Below are positions 45,930-56,920 of a stretch of DNA of 64,000 bases, one piece after another (positions within the stretch are counted from its first letter, which is position 1; the number at the start of each line of letters is the position of its first letter). Under the pieces are notes generated by a model, which had not been told where the DNA came from, did no database searches, and saw only the letters and a list, made by a program, of their open reading frames with translations. The position numbers and the translations under genes are program-made. Source of the stretch: Cheilinus undulatus (lineage: Eukaryota > Chordata > Actinopteri > Labriformes > Labridae); NCBI RefSeq assembly GCF_018320785.1, contig NC_054872.1:42830551-42894550 (forward strand), given 5' to 3'.

Positions 45930-46555
45930 ATGGTAAGATGTTTTTATGAAATCCGCCAAAGTGATGAGAATCTCCAAAATCAGTACCATACACTTCTGTG
46001 ATTTTTGTGGATTTTGTTAGTCTTTGCTTGCTGAAATCATAGCTTCATTGTTGCTCTTAGTGGTGTGGCTTGCTAGTCAATGGTTCACTAAATTATTTCC
46101 TAGCTTCAGCTAAAAAGGGTTTTATAATGCCATTATCAAGTGTTGTTAAATAATTCAGGTCCAACTACCGTTTGATCACAAAGTTTTAGAGCTTCCATCA
46201 TGAGTAAGAAATGTACATAGTTACTGCCCTCTACAGGGTGAAACCAGGCTACTGCAGCTGATTTTTTTCTATTTGCTGAGCTGGTACAATCTAACATTAA
46301 CAATCACTTTAAAGCAAGTCACCCATTCATGTTTAACACAATTTCTTTAGTAAGCTGTTTCATTTGAATGTATTCTAAGGGTGTGAAATATTGAACGTCA
46401 GCCAAGACTCTGGGGTTTGGATATTCTTTCCTTTTCCAGCGTTTTTTAAAATGAGCACAATAGCAGCTGTGCAAGACCTAACATGCTCCTGTTTTATCAC
46501 GTGTAGATTTTTACTTCTTTTAGAGATACAATTGCTAGTCTGCCCCATGTTGTCC
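45930..46555. repeat. Diverged duplicated segment, copy 1
   Basis: Shares an ordered set of blocks with 47,567-47,862: 'gagaatctccaaaatc', 'tttctgtg', 'aaatcatagcttc', 'gttgctcttagtggtg', 'gcttgct', 'gagatacaattgctagtctg' and a final 'tctgcccca'. Copy 1 is longer. Similarity stops right at 'tctgcccca', after which different retroposon sequence follows in each copy. Confidence 0.6.
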
Positions 46556-46567
46556 TTGTGTCTTACC

Positions 46568-47541
46568 ATTCATATGCTGATGATGCTCAACTATGTCTCA
46601 GTGTCCCCTGATAATCTACTCCCATGAATAATCTTGTCAACTGCATCGATGAAATAAACCACTTGATGTCACCGAACTTTCTCCAACTCAACAAAGAAAA
46701 ACAGAAATCCTGATTATATGTCCACAAAAGCAGAGACAAGAAATATTATCCATTTCATCTTCACTTCCGTTTAAGCCCAGTGAGCATGTCAGAAATCTCA
46801 GTGTTATCATTGACAAAAATCTAAACTTCCAAGATCATATAACAACCATTACCAAAACAGCCTTTTACCACCTAAAAAACATTTCTAAAACTCAGGTCAT
46901 TCATGTCTCAATCTGATTCTACAAACTGGTTCATGCATTCATATCCAACAGACTAGAACCGACTCCATCTCATCCAAAATAGTGCAGCTTGAGTGTTAAC
47001 AAGAGCAAAGAAAATGGAACACATCACACCAATTCTGAAAAACCTTCACTTTCTTGTTTACAAGAATTGTATGGCACCTCAGTGCCTTTCTGACCTGCTC
47101 ACAGGCTATTATCCAGTCAGATCACTTAGATTTTCAGGTATGGGTCTCCTCAATGTACCTAAAGTTAGAGATGAATCTGGTGAAGCAGCATTTAGTTATT
47201 ACAGTGCTGTCCTATGGGACAAGCTGCCGGCTGACCTGAGAGCTGTAGACACTTTAGGCTCTTTTAAGAGTGCTCTGAAAACACTGCTTTTCTCTCATGC
47301 CTTTAACTGTTAGACCTACAGTATTTTTGCATTTTGGATATGTTGTACTGAAAGATAGGACAACATAAACTGTATAATATATGTGTATTCTGTGTGTGAG
47401 GCGTGTGTGTGTAAGGGTGTGTGTGTGTGGGGGGGGGGGTGTGTTTAAGTTTTTATTGCTTTTACTGTGTGTTTTTATCTTGTGTAAAGCACATTGAGTC
47501 TACATTTGCATGAAATGTGCTATACAAATAAAATTGAATTG
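46568..47541 (+). pseudogene. L2-like LINE fragment with broken reverse transcriptase
   Basis: Plus strand. It starts with HSYADDAQLCLSVSPDN, including the catalytic YADD box. Frameshifts then interrupt it until an open 106-codon part (46,993-47,313) with LPADLRAVDTLGSFKSALKT. A GT-rich microsatellite (about 47,395-47,440) lies in the 3' UTR. The tail 'aaatgtgctatacaaataaa' is the classical teleost L2 3' end. Confidence 0.8.
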
Positions 47542-47566
47542 TATCGTGTTCATTGTCTTGCTAGAA

Positions 47567-47862
47567 ATACCATTCATCCATGTCATATGATGGTGAGAAT
47601 CCCCAAATTTATACCCCACATTTCTGTGTGATTCTATTGAATTGCTTTTAAGCAATTAAGTCGTAGAGCGTTGTAAATCTTTGCTATTTAAAATCATAGC
47701 TTCTGTGTTGTTCTTAGTGGTGCAGCTTGCTGAACGATTAGCTTTAGTATTTTTGGAGCTTGTTACAACAAGGGTGGCTGTGAGAGACCTAAAATGTTGT
47801 TGTTGTTGTTTAAGTAGGTACAATTTTTTATTTGTTTTAGATATATTTGTTGGTCTGCCCCA
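47567..47862. repeat. Diverged duplicated segment, copy 2
   Basis: Shorter partner of 45,930-46,555, in the same orientation, ending in 'ggtctgcccca' directly before the next transposon end. Confidence 0.6.
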
Positions 47863-49530
47863 GGGGCGCAGCTAGGGATTTTGGACCCCCAGAAAGAATA
47901 TCACACAGGGCCCCCCTTAACCAGCTGGCCAAACAACAAATGCTGCCTCATTTTTTATAAATATCTATGCACTTTAATGTATTTTTAACTATAATTTCCC
48001 CATTCATGAGCAATATTTCTTACTATGGTTAATCATATTTACTTGCATTATTTTGCAGCACTGGACTATACCATCTGGACATTTTTAAGGGAGGAGCAGG
48101 GGGGTATAATGTCCAGTGGTCCAGTGCAGCATAGATGTTATATATGATGGTGTATGTCCAATCAGGGATTTTTAAATGAAAACATACAAGTGTGTATCAC
48201 GCCTTTGTGCCAGAGAGGACCAACCAACTTTGTCATACAGAATACAGTGATGAGTGTTATAGTTATAAAGTGTATAAGTTATAAATCTAAGAGCAGAAAC
48301 AGAATCTAGAGGTTTGAATGTGGAACCAGCAGCATGTCCATAGACAATATCACCATGGTCAAGTACCGACAGAAAAATCACCTCAGCTAAACTTTTCTTA
48401 CATTAAGGAGGAAAATTAGCTTTATTTCTATACAGAAACCCACGTTTCTGCCAAAGTCTGCCAATGAAATACTCAATATGCTGTTTAAATGTAAAAGATT
48501 AATTGATCCAAATACCAAGATATTTATGCACTGATACCCTTTCAATCCTGTTACCAGTAAGTGTAGATAATTGCAGACTGTTAAAATAAATATCTCTAGC
48601 TTTAGAATAGATCATAAATTTGGTTTTGCTTTCATTAAGTACAATTTTAAGATCCATAAAAGCATGTTGAAGAATGTTAAAAGCATGTTGAAGTTTTCTA
48701 CAGCCAGCTGTGCAAAAACAGCAGAGCAATGTAAAATAATGTCATCGGCATAAAGATGAAAATCACAGTCTGTTTAAAGATGAACATTACTAATATAAAC
48801 AGTAAATAAAACAGGGCCCAAAACTGATCCTTGTGGGACACCTTTTGTTAGAGATAAAACCTAAGATTGGAACTTTCCAGCCTTTAAACACTGTTGAAAA
48901 GATAGCTAATCATAAAACCAGTTACAAGCAAACCAAATGTTACTAAGTGTCTGGATTAAAAGACTGTGATCATCTGTGTCAAATACTTTTGATGAATCAA
49001 TAAAAACAGCAGCACAACACCTCCTCTTATCCATATTAGAAACAATACTATCAATAACCACAGTGGCTGCAGAGATGGTGCTGTTCTTCGCTCTAAAACC
49101 ATACTGATGGGGGCTTCAAATAGAATTATTGGACAGAAATGTTTTGAATTGTTTGTTAACCAGTGACTCCAGGATTTTTGACTGACTGGGTAGTTTGGAT
49201 ATTGGACGATAATTATTAGGATTGCTTTTTTCTCCCCCTTTATATAACGGGGTCACCTGAGCCAATTTCCAAACAGACGGGAAGACACCAGAACATGCTG
49301 ACAAGTTAAAACATGTGGGTAATTTGCTCATATATGAACGAGGATGAAAGTTTTAAGAAAAATTGATCCAGAGTCGCCTTTGATTCAGTGATGATACTAA
49401 TTACCAAGAAAATAAATAAAAACACACTTTTCTAAAATAAACAAAATCACACTTTTCTTTGATGGCTTCTGGGTCCATCCATTCTGTGGGCCCAGAGAAT
49501 CAGTACCCCCTTTATGTTACGCCCATGATC
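47859..49530. mobile_element. DNA-transposon ends enclosing a LINE insertion
   Basis: The left end CAGGGGCGCAGCTAGGGATT and the right end, reverse complement CATGGGCGTAACATAAAGG, look like a hAT-type pair ('caggggcgtagc' termini are frequent in fish). The inner flanks mirror each other with 'gacccccag' and 'tcagtacccc'. Nearly all of the interior is a minus-strand LINE reverse-transcriptase relic, suggesting a nested insertion. Confidence 0.5.
48170..49331 (-). pseudogene. Non-LTR retrotransposon reverse transcriptase relic
   Basis: In order on the minus strand: FPSVWKLAQVTPLYKGGEKS, NNYRPISKLPSQSKILE (first RT motifs), KGVPQGSVLGPVLFTVYI (motif with GVPQGS), HLYADDIILHC (catalytic YADD) and VHKYLGIWIN. 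Frameshifts and stops separate the pieces, so it is inactive. The clade is Jockey/L2-like by wording, not firmly assigned. Confidence 0.8.
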
Positions 49531-49839
49531 CTCCCCATGCTATCCCTATGCATTTTCTGGAGCTTAGCCTAGCCTATTAGTTACCATAGAAGTGGACGTG
49601 AGTTATCTTTAATTACTTTTTAATGATTGCTATCATTTTTCAAAATCATAAAAACAGCAAACCTGCACCAAAAAAAGTTTATGCTTGGTTCATTACACAG
49701 TGAAACACAGCAGCATACAGCTGCATAAAGATGATTTAGTAATTAACAAGCAAACATCCGATAAAGTTTACAGGGCTTTTTGTGTATTAAATGCAAATAT
49801 AATGTAGGCCTAAATATAATTTATAACTGGAAATGTCAT

Positions 49840-50437
49840 TCTAGTCTGTGTGTGGTTTAACTGCTCTGCCGATGAGGTTAGATAAGGTTAGAGGTTACAA
49901 GTTAAAGATCAGACGCTGGCTACAGAAGAATGTGTATGAACGTGCGCATGCGTGTGCGCGCGCAGTCTGCCGTGCGGAAATGCGTTCGTGCGCGAGACGT
50001 CTCTCTCCCTTAGTCCCTGAAGTGACATTTCCCCAGAGGAGAGGTGCGCTGAAGCTGGTGTGGTGTACAGTATCCTCACACGGTGCGACACCTGGGGGTA
50101 GCGAGCCGTTAGCAACACAGAGCGCTGAGTGAACAACGTAACACAACATTCAGACAGACAGGAACTGCGACGAAAAGAGAGAGAGGGACAGTTTACGCAG
50201 CTCGACTAAAGTGCGCTATCAGCTGCTAAAGGCTGGACAGACAGGCGGTGTGTGGACGCTGATAGAGGGGACGAGAGAGGGTGGAGGGGGCAGACAGACG
50301 GAGGACGGAGCTCTCCCTCGTCGTTAGTAACGGTGACGGTGGTACAGATGGGTGCGACTCTCCTCAGCGCGAGCCGGCAGCACCAACGGTCACCCTAATG
50401 CAGCCTGAATCCAGCTGCGAATGACACTCGGCTAACA
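49840..50437 (+). promoter_or_regulatory. CpG-rich promoter and leader exon of the plus-strand gene
   Basis: A sharp rise in CpG dinucleotides (for example gtgcgcgcgcagtctgccgt near 49,955) after AT-rich flank, ending at an ACA|GTAAGT donor at 50,437/50,438. No TATA box. This is the best candidate for the start of the gene whose first recognisable coding exon is at 54,331. Leader-to-exon joining is inferred. Confidence 0.55.
50348..50435 (+). promoter_or_regulatory. Three overlapping upstream ORFs in the leader exon
   Basis: uORF1 50,348-50,398 (16 residues plus stop), uORF2 50,398-50,424 (8 residues) and uORF3 50,421-50,435 (4 residues). uORF1 and uORF2 share TAATG, and uORF2 and uORF3 share ATGA. 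Stops overlap starts, the geometry of termination-reinitiation. Whether all lie in the mature leader depends on the unknown transcription start. Confidence 0.45.
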
Positions 50438-52059
50438 GTAAGTCCAATTGCATCTTTACTCTGCTCACTGTTGCTAGTTTGTTCGTTTTATTGCTTTTAT
50501 TCAAACATCCAGGGCCTGAGCGACATAATAGGAAGCAAATGTCTTCAACTGTCACTCCTGTGTTGTAATAAGAGCGTGAGCACGCACAAACTTTTACTGC
50601 CTCAATACTGTTTCAGGCTAATCCTCATTAACAGTTATCATAAGGACTGTGTGTAGAACCTCCTATGGCTGTTTATTGAGCAGAAAAGGAGCATTATGGG
50701 GTGTGACTTAAGTGTAACCTAGATACTGCTGTATGTATGTACACCTCAGTCATAAGCAGTCTGTTTGCTTTGGTCAGGGGCAGTGAATAGCAGCTATTCA
50801 GACCTCTACACAGCCTTTGGTCAGTGCATTCACTGTCTGTTTATAGCTTGTTTCCCCCTGCAGGGCTGCATGTGCCTCTTTTCTTCCATGCAAACTTGTA
50901 ACAATCAAAAATTACAAACCTAAAGCCTTGTTAAATGGTTATAAAAGAGAGGAAAGCGCTGCACAAATGCTACAGAGCTGCAGGAGTCCAAGACAAAAGC
51001 ACAATGGAAAGTTGGGAGTGCCAGCACATTTTTAAACCATCCTTGAGGCTTTTTTTTATTCAACTCCTTTTCTTTCTTACCCAGAGCTGTGGGAGTTGAC
51101 AGGGGGTCCTCATGGGATGATTCTCTTGGTTTACAGTTACAGCTTCTACCTGGCAGCTATCCTGCAGGCAAAAAGTACCTGCAAAAAGCATAGCATCAAT
51201 ATTTTTGTGCTTTAACTTAATCTAATCAGCTAGTACTGGTTCCAAGTTAATCTGTGTTTGACATTTCCCTAGCCCCATCCTTTATCAGCGTCTTTCCCTC
51301 ATTCACCTCTCTTCCTGAAACAGTGTTTACTAGATGTCTATCTTCATGGCAGTCCAAATACCAAAGAGGGGAAAGGGAAATAAAAGGAGGGGTTACCATG
51401 CAAATCCTGCCCTGCTGCTGGGGCACAATGAATGTGTTAAACAAATTAACCACATAATGGCCTCCAAGCTACAGACAACTTAGTGTGCATGTTTCATGTA
51501 AAATATTTTGAATTGCAGTCAAAAGTTACTTTAAACAGGACCTGATATACTGGCCGACTTTAGAATATCAATCTAAGTTGCAAAGCAGAAAACATTAACA
51601 GGCATGAAAGCTGTAAGACATCCAAAAGACATGTATTGCTAAACTACTTGAACTGTTTTGCAATTATAAAAAGTCTTCACTATTTAAGGCTTTCTGGTGC
51701 CAAACCATATTTTATCTTTAACTCCATTTTTTTAAACATTCATATCAAAGCAACACAAACATCTGATAGATTCTTGCATTTAAATGTTGCCTATTTTAAA
51801 GTGGAACTCACCATTTCTTTAAATGAAATGATCCTGTTTTGGAAATACTGGCAATGTGAACAAGCTTATCGAACCAAATCATTTGGCCAACAGTTTCAAA
51901 ATACACATCTGTGCCAAGACCTGCACAAAAGTTGGGATGCTGGAAAAGAAAGACAGAAATGAAGGCAACTTTCTTACCAAACATGCTCCTCAGCTCCAAA
52001 ATGAAACAGGATTTTAGCACCTATGCTACTGAGCCAATCACATGCACTGGTAAAAAAAA

Positions 52060-52335
52060 AACAAACAAAGAAAACTAGAAAAGCACTCAGAGAGCGCAGA
52101 CCTCCGCCATTAGCCCTATCTCCCAATAGTGAAGAATCCTTTAAAAACTTCCTCGATCTAGACGGTGATCCAGATCAGTCCCAAAATCTAATCAGTTCTT
52201 CCTTAAGCCATTTCTGACATTTCCTGAAAATGTCATCAAAATCCGTCCATAACTTTTTGAGTTATGTTGCTAACAAACAAACAAACAAACAAACCCACCC
52301 GATCACATAACCTCCTTGGTGGAGGTAATGACATC
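52060..52335 (+). mobile_element. RTE-type retroposon 3' region with AAAC tail
   Basis: The phrase 'aaaatccgtccataacttttt', 'gagttatgttgctaacaaac' followed by (AAAC)n and 'cataacctccttggtggagg' is a common animal repeat linked to RTE-type LINE 3' ends. No coding part. Confidence 0.55.
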
Positions 52336-52946
52336 CGGGGAGGGTATGAAATCTGTGGGCAGGCCTGTTACCATTCATTGTTTTTATACCCTCAAGATAT
52401 AAAATTTGTTCCCTACCAAAACCTGTCTCAGACATCCATCTTTGATTTTTTAAAATTCAATTGTACCATGATAATGAAGCACTTCTAGTTGGTTTCTTGA
52501 CACTTTGACTTATTTCATATCTCCTTTATTGCAACAGTGCAAGACAAGCATCAAAATAGATTTAACTAACCTTGTGAATGTCAGGAGCCAGTGGCAGCAT
52601 GGCAAATCCTGGCCTTGCCTATCACAGTGACCAAGTCCAGCTTGTTTTCTAGATTAATAGAAATTTAAGCCATTATGTTATCTTAACATAATGACATAAA
52701 GTAATTGGTTGTAATGGGAAAATCAAATTTTGATATTCCAAGAAAAATAATTCAAGATCATGAGAAAAGAACTGTGAACAAGAAAATGGAGTGAATAGAA
52801 TTAATGGATGCACATCTGCTAAAGACCCCAGTGGTCTACAACAGTGGTTCCAATTTTTTTTTTCTCGAAGTCCCCTTACTCCTGTCTAAAAAAGCTTAAC
52901 CCTTTAAGAAACATGAAAAAAGGGATAGATTTATGTCAAAAATCAG

Positions 52947-53265
52947 TAGGGATGCATGTTATTATTGACATCTGTATCAGCAGAGCTTAAAAAGTTCATT
53001 GTCCATCTTGTCAGAAATGAAATTTTCAGCTGATTTTTTCCAAACACTGTTGGCTAGATTATTAAAGTTTGTGGAGTATGTAGACTGGCAGACCTACAGC
53101 AGGTGAAGTCTTTTACTTTGTTCATATTCATTCCTTAAACTTTAAAGTGTGTTTTGAAGACTGAAGTTTTAGGTCTGAACTACATGTAAATATAAACAAT
53201 CGCAAAATTAATTTATAATTACTGAAATTTCCGTTATCAGCAAAATCCAATATTATGCATCCTTA
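52947..53265. mobile_element. MITE with AGGGATGCA termini, copy 3 (inverted relative to copy 1)
   Basis: The left end is TAGGGATGCATGTTATTATT and the right end 'aatattatgcatcctta'. The interior 'aaactttaaagtgtgttt' and 'ttttaggtctgaactacatg' are reverse complements of blocks in the 16,999-17,419 copy. Confidence 0.68.
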
Positions 53266-53624
53266 AAAATTAGCAAAGATTTTGACTGCTTTAAGACATG
53301 AAATCCCAACATAACAGGCCTATAACACTTGTTCCTCCTAAGAGATATTTTTTAAACTTTCCATTGGGTGCGTTCCCATGATTGTAATTAAATTTTGCAA
53401 ATCCAATTTTGACAGCTACAGGGCAGACGGAGACTTGTCCCCCCTCCAGTTCTACACAAATGATAAAGGCCATTTTTTATGTAGGCTAGTTGATTTTGAA
53501 AAAGCAATTAGAAATGCTCTAGTGATCAAGATTTAACATCACAGATCCATATTATTGTCATTAAGATGATAGTTGTTTGATATATCATTTGACCTAAATA
53601 AATATATCACGGTTTTATTAGATA

Positions 53625-53870
53625 GTAATTATAATTACTTTATTTGTATAGCAAGAGGTTTGCAAGGTGCTTTGACAATAAGCATAAACACAATTAAAAC
53701 AAAGCATCATAACACAAGCAAAGAACAAAACAAGACAAAACCGCATCAACAGAAGAACCCATGAAAAATAAAGCCAGCAATATAACTCCAACATCATAAT
53801 CATCCTAGCAGACACATTATAGAGCCTGAAAACACGTCAAGTTAGAATACAATATGACAATACAATACAA
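53625..53870 (-). mobile_element. L2-like LINE 3'-end fragment
   Basis: 'ttactttatttgtatagc' and 'aaggtgctttgaca' match the 3' UTR start of the element at 44,311-45,529 in the same orientation. 5'-truncated; no coding part. Confidence 0.5.
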
Positions 53871-54330
53871 TATTACGATATTAAAGGGATAGACTGTTTT
53901 CATGCAAATTGTAGAGTTGCTTTTGTGAGTCGGGATACCCAGTGCAGGCCCATGAGCCGAATTAAATCTGAAGTTTGTTATCCCAGAGTTTTTTTGTCAG
54001 CAAATGTACTGCCTAAACTTCAATACAGTATTGTTTGTAATGAAACTTGTAGCTCATACAGCAGATCAGAGGGGTTTGGCCTGAAACCATTCAATAAACT
54101 GTAAGACAATAGAAGTATTGTGATAATGACGCTTGCATACAAGAATCCAATGCTTTTCTGGTCATGTTTAAGATTCTCTAATAAGCTGTTTCAATCTGAT
54201 TTATGAGCTGAATTAAACAAATTAAATGTTTTATAGCCATGAGCACATATTAATTGAACAGACTTTCAAGATGTTCTGTCTAAAAGACCCTGAAACGCTT
54301 CTTTTTCTCTGTTCTTCCTGTCTATGTCAG

Positions 54331-54491
54331 CTGGCACCATGCTCCCCCGAAACATGCGTACAGGTGGATATGACCTGCCAGGGGTGGAGTCAAGCGAAGT
54401 GCCTCTCATTGGCTACCGGCCTTTGTCCCCTGACAGCATCTCCAACCAATCAGGGAGGGGAAGCAGCAGAGATGAATTGGATACGTCACAG
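54331..54491 (+). CDS. First coding exon of an unrecognised protein
   Basis: The acceptor ctgtctatgtcag is followed by CTGGCACC, an ATG at 54,339 with purine at -3, and 51 codons to a CAG|GTGAGT donor in phase 0. The segment reads MLPRNMRTGGYDLPGVESSE, then VPLIGYRPLSPDS and a Ser/Arg-rich end with DELDTSQ: polar, no membrane segment, low predicted order, like the cytoplasmic N-terminus of a larger protein. Splice sites and Kozak context support a real exon. I do not recognise the family; neighbourhood alone (divergent from phf1) does not name it. The next exons lie at 61,735 or beyond the window. Confidence 0.75.
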
Positions 54492-55489
54492 GTGAGTGTT
54501 TCCTCTTAGCATCATTGAAACACATCCGTCATCTGAGTCTCTTATGCGTGTAGCAGACAGTGATATCATTCTCTCTCTCATCGCTCTGCTCTGTGAAGTT
54601 CTCTTAGTATTGTTTTTGTACTGACAGGCTCCCAGGCTAATGCCTTCTTTATTAGTTTTTCTGCTGTCCACATACTGAAGTCGTAGGAGTTTTATTTTTC
54701 ATGGTTTTCCTGGCAGACAGTGAAAAAATGATTTAGGTCTGTCTCAGACAAACTGGGTTTGAGTACCAGTTTCTTGACTAAACTGTAGAATGCAAGATAT
54801 TGTGAAAAGGCTGATTTGCCAGATTTTGGTTTGAGAAGTGTTCTGTTTTCCGTCAAGTACATTTGTTCTGCTGGCTGTGTTGACCGATCAGCAGGCTTTG
54901 ATGTGTGCAGTGAAAACAACGAGGTGCAAATCCAGCCTGCACTCTGAGGTAATGACGCACCAGCTCCCATCTGTGTCAAACTGAAGATGGTTTATTTATC
55001 TCTATCAACGGATACATGCATGAAAGTACAGCTAACAGTTCATTACACATCAAAAATTTTGAATTGAGTGTACAGTCTGCACGAGTCTGTGCCGTGTAAG
55101 CCAACCAGTGTAAAAGAAAATCAGATGCCAAGAATGCATTAGAAATGATCAAGTAGACCTTCATTTAACCAGCACTTTTAAAGTTGTTTTCTACTCCTCT
55201 TTAGGACCTGATAGAGCTAGACTTTTCCTACATGCAAATCTGGATCATGAAATTATTTTAATCCAGAGAACCATCATTTAAAGTAGATCACTAAACAACA
55301 AACAGTTCCAAAACCCTTTGTCCCATTGAATATATTTGAACAATATTTTTTTAGGTTCGAAATTTGAAATACATCAAAAGGGATGTATTACTTACTAATT
55401 ACCACTGCTGAATCTTTCTTGTCCATATATTCCCTATGGTCATCTGTGTAGTGCACATCATGTACATGGAAAGTTTAGAAAGCTTAAAT

Positions 55490-55680
55490 GTTCTTTTTAT
55501 AAAGATTTATTTTTTGGGCTTTTTGTGCCTTTATTAGAGAGAGGACAGTGGATAGAGTTGGAAATAGGGAAGTGAGCGGGGAGAGACATGCAGGTAATAG
55601 TGCCACAGGCTGGATTTGAACTGGGGTCGCCTGCGTACATAGTGCGCGCCTTAACCACTCGACTACCGGCACGACCCGGA
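55490..55680 (-). mobile_element. tRNA-derived SINE (family 2), copy c, with target-site duplication
   Basis: The minus strand has the head GTGCCGGTAGTCGAGTGGTT (A box), GTTCAAATCC (B box), the 'ctatccactgtcctctctct' body and the 'ccaaaaaataaatcttt' tail. It is flanked by AAAGCTTAAAT at 55,479-55,489 and 55,681-55,691 (11 bp, exact). Same family as 26,101-26,256. Confidence 0.85.
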
Positions 55681-56204
55681 AAAGCTTAAATTTTCAGTGT
55701 TAATGACACACTGTTTACAGGTGACCTTTAACCTAACACAATGTTAAAAACAGAGAGTGTGCATATGGATGCTTCTTTATGAACATAGTTTGACATTTGA
55801 ATGAAAAATTAAACATAGAGGGATCCCCATGGACAGCATCAAGGCTTTTGTTTGCTTTAAGATCACTGCAAGGGCACAGAGAAATATCTATTTCGTTGGA
55901 ACTTCACAAGATTTTATGTTTGTAAGTGCCATTGAGGTGACTCTGATCACTGGACAATATCACTTACATTTGTGTTAAGTAGGTTTATTCTATTAATTTG
56001 CTTTTTGTCACTTTATGGCTTGTACCACAAATGTAATTAGCAACTGAATTTCAACTTCTGCTGTCCACTATGCTGAGTGACAACACAGTAGTCATGTCTG
56101 CAGAGGGTGTGCATAATATGTTAAAATTTACATTTTCTCACCTTTTGTTTATTCCTAATTCTGCACATTAAAAGCTTTGCACATCTTTGGCTGTAATTTA
56201 TTGT

Positions 56205-56920
56205 TGAAGTGGGGGTATTATGCCTTTTTTCAAAGCTTTACACCATTTCTCTGATACCCATGTAGTAGCTTCACATGGTTTACAGCTCAAAAAACTCCTC
56301 ATGTTTCTCACACTGCCCCCCCCCCCCCCCCCGACCTGCTTTCCTCCAATTGGCCAATTTTCCAGAGGCTGGCTCAATGTTTTGTGCCCGCCCCCTCCAA
56401 TGTGGCTATATTGCTATGCTAGTACTTGTAAACTTTGAATGAACCGGTCCAACTGAGTAAAATATGGCGAATTTTGATACACGTCCATATGTGTTAGACC
56501 CGGAGTCTGACCCTGATAGTTTGGAGAGAGAGGAGAAAGAAAACCAGCGGCAGCAGTGAAGAATAGAGCAGGACGTATCTGTTTGGTAAGTGTTTAATTA
56601 CTGTGTTACTAAATGGCTTTGATAATGGTGGACGCTGTTCATCTTGTGGGGGTGGTCTGTTCTGCTTTGCTGGCAGCACGGATGAACCTGTCAGGAGATC
56701 CTATTGCGATGACCTCATCAGTTCGCTCCATTGAAATCTTGTCTCGGGAAGATCTCGGAGAGATTCCCAATCATCAGTTTACAGTCTAATTCCAAGATTA
56801 CTGCTGCATACGTTTATCTTGCGGTTTGAAAATTTGCATACGTGAAGTATGGACACCCAACAATGTGACTTTATATTTATGTTTTAAAAATCTGAAAAGT
56901 ATATTACCCCCTCTTTAAAA
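56205..56920. mobile_element. MITE-like element with GGGGGTAWTATRC ends
   Basis: The left 'gtgggggtattatgc' and the right, reverse complement 'gagggggtaatatac', are inverted. Inside is a poly-C run (about 56,318) and a small plus-strand ORF at 56,464-56,559 beginning MANFDTRPYVLDPESDPDS, which looks like a transposon N-terminal fragment. The boundaries are approximate. Confidence 0.5.

Larger units (their letters stand above)
50438..54330 (+). other. Presumed first intron of the plus-strand gene
   Basis: AT-rich sequence with an RTE-type repeat (52,060-52,335), the left end of a hAT element near 52,840, a MITE (52,947-53,265) and an L2 tail (53,625-53,870). No exon-like ORF with matching splice sites was seen. 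Confidence 0.4.

Noticed and set aside
49895..50149. Minus-strand ORFs of 75 and 84 codons in the second CpG block
   Set aside because: Stop-poor CpG-rich DNA; nothing recognisable and no conserved partner.
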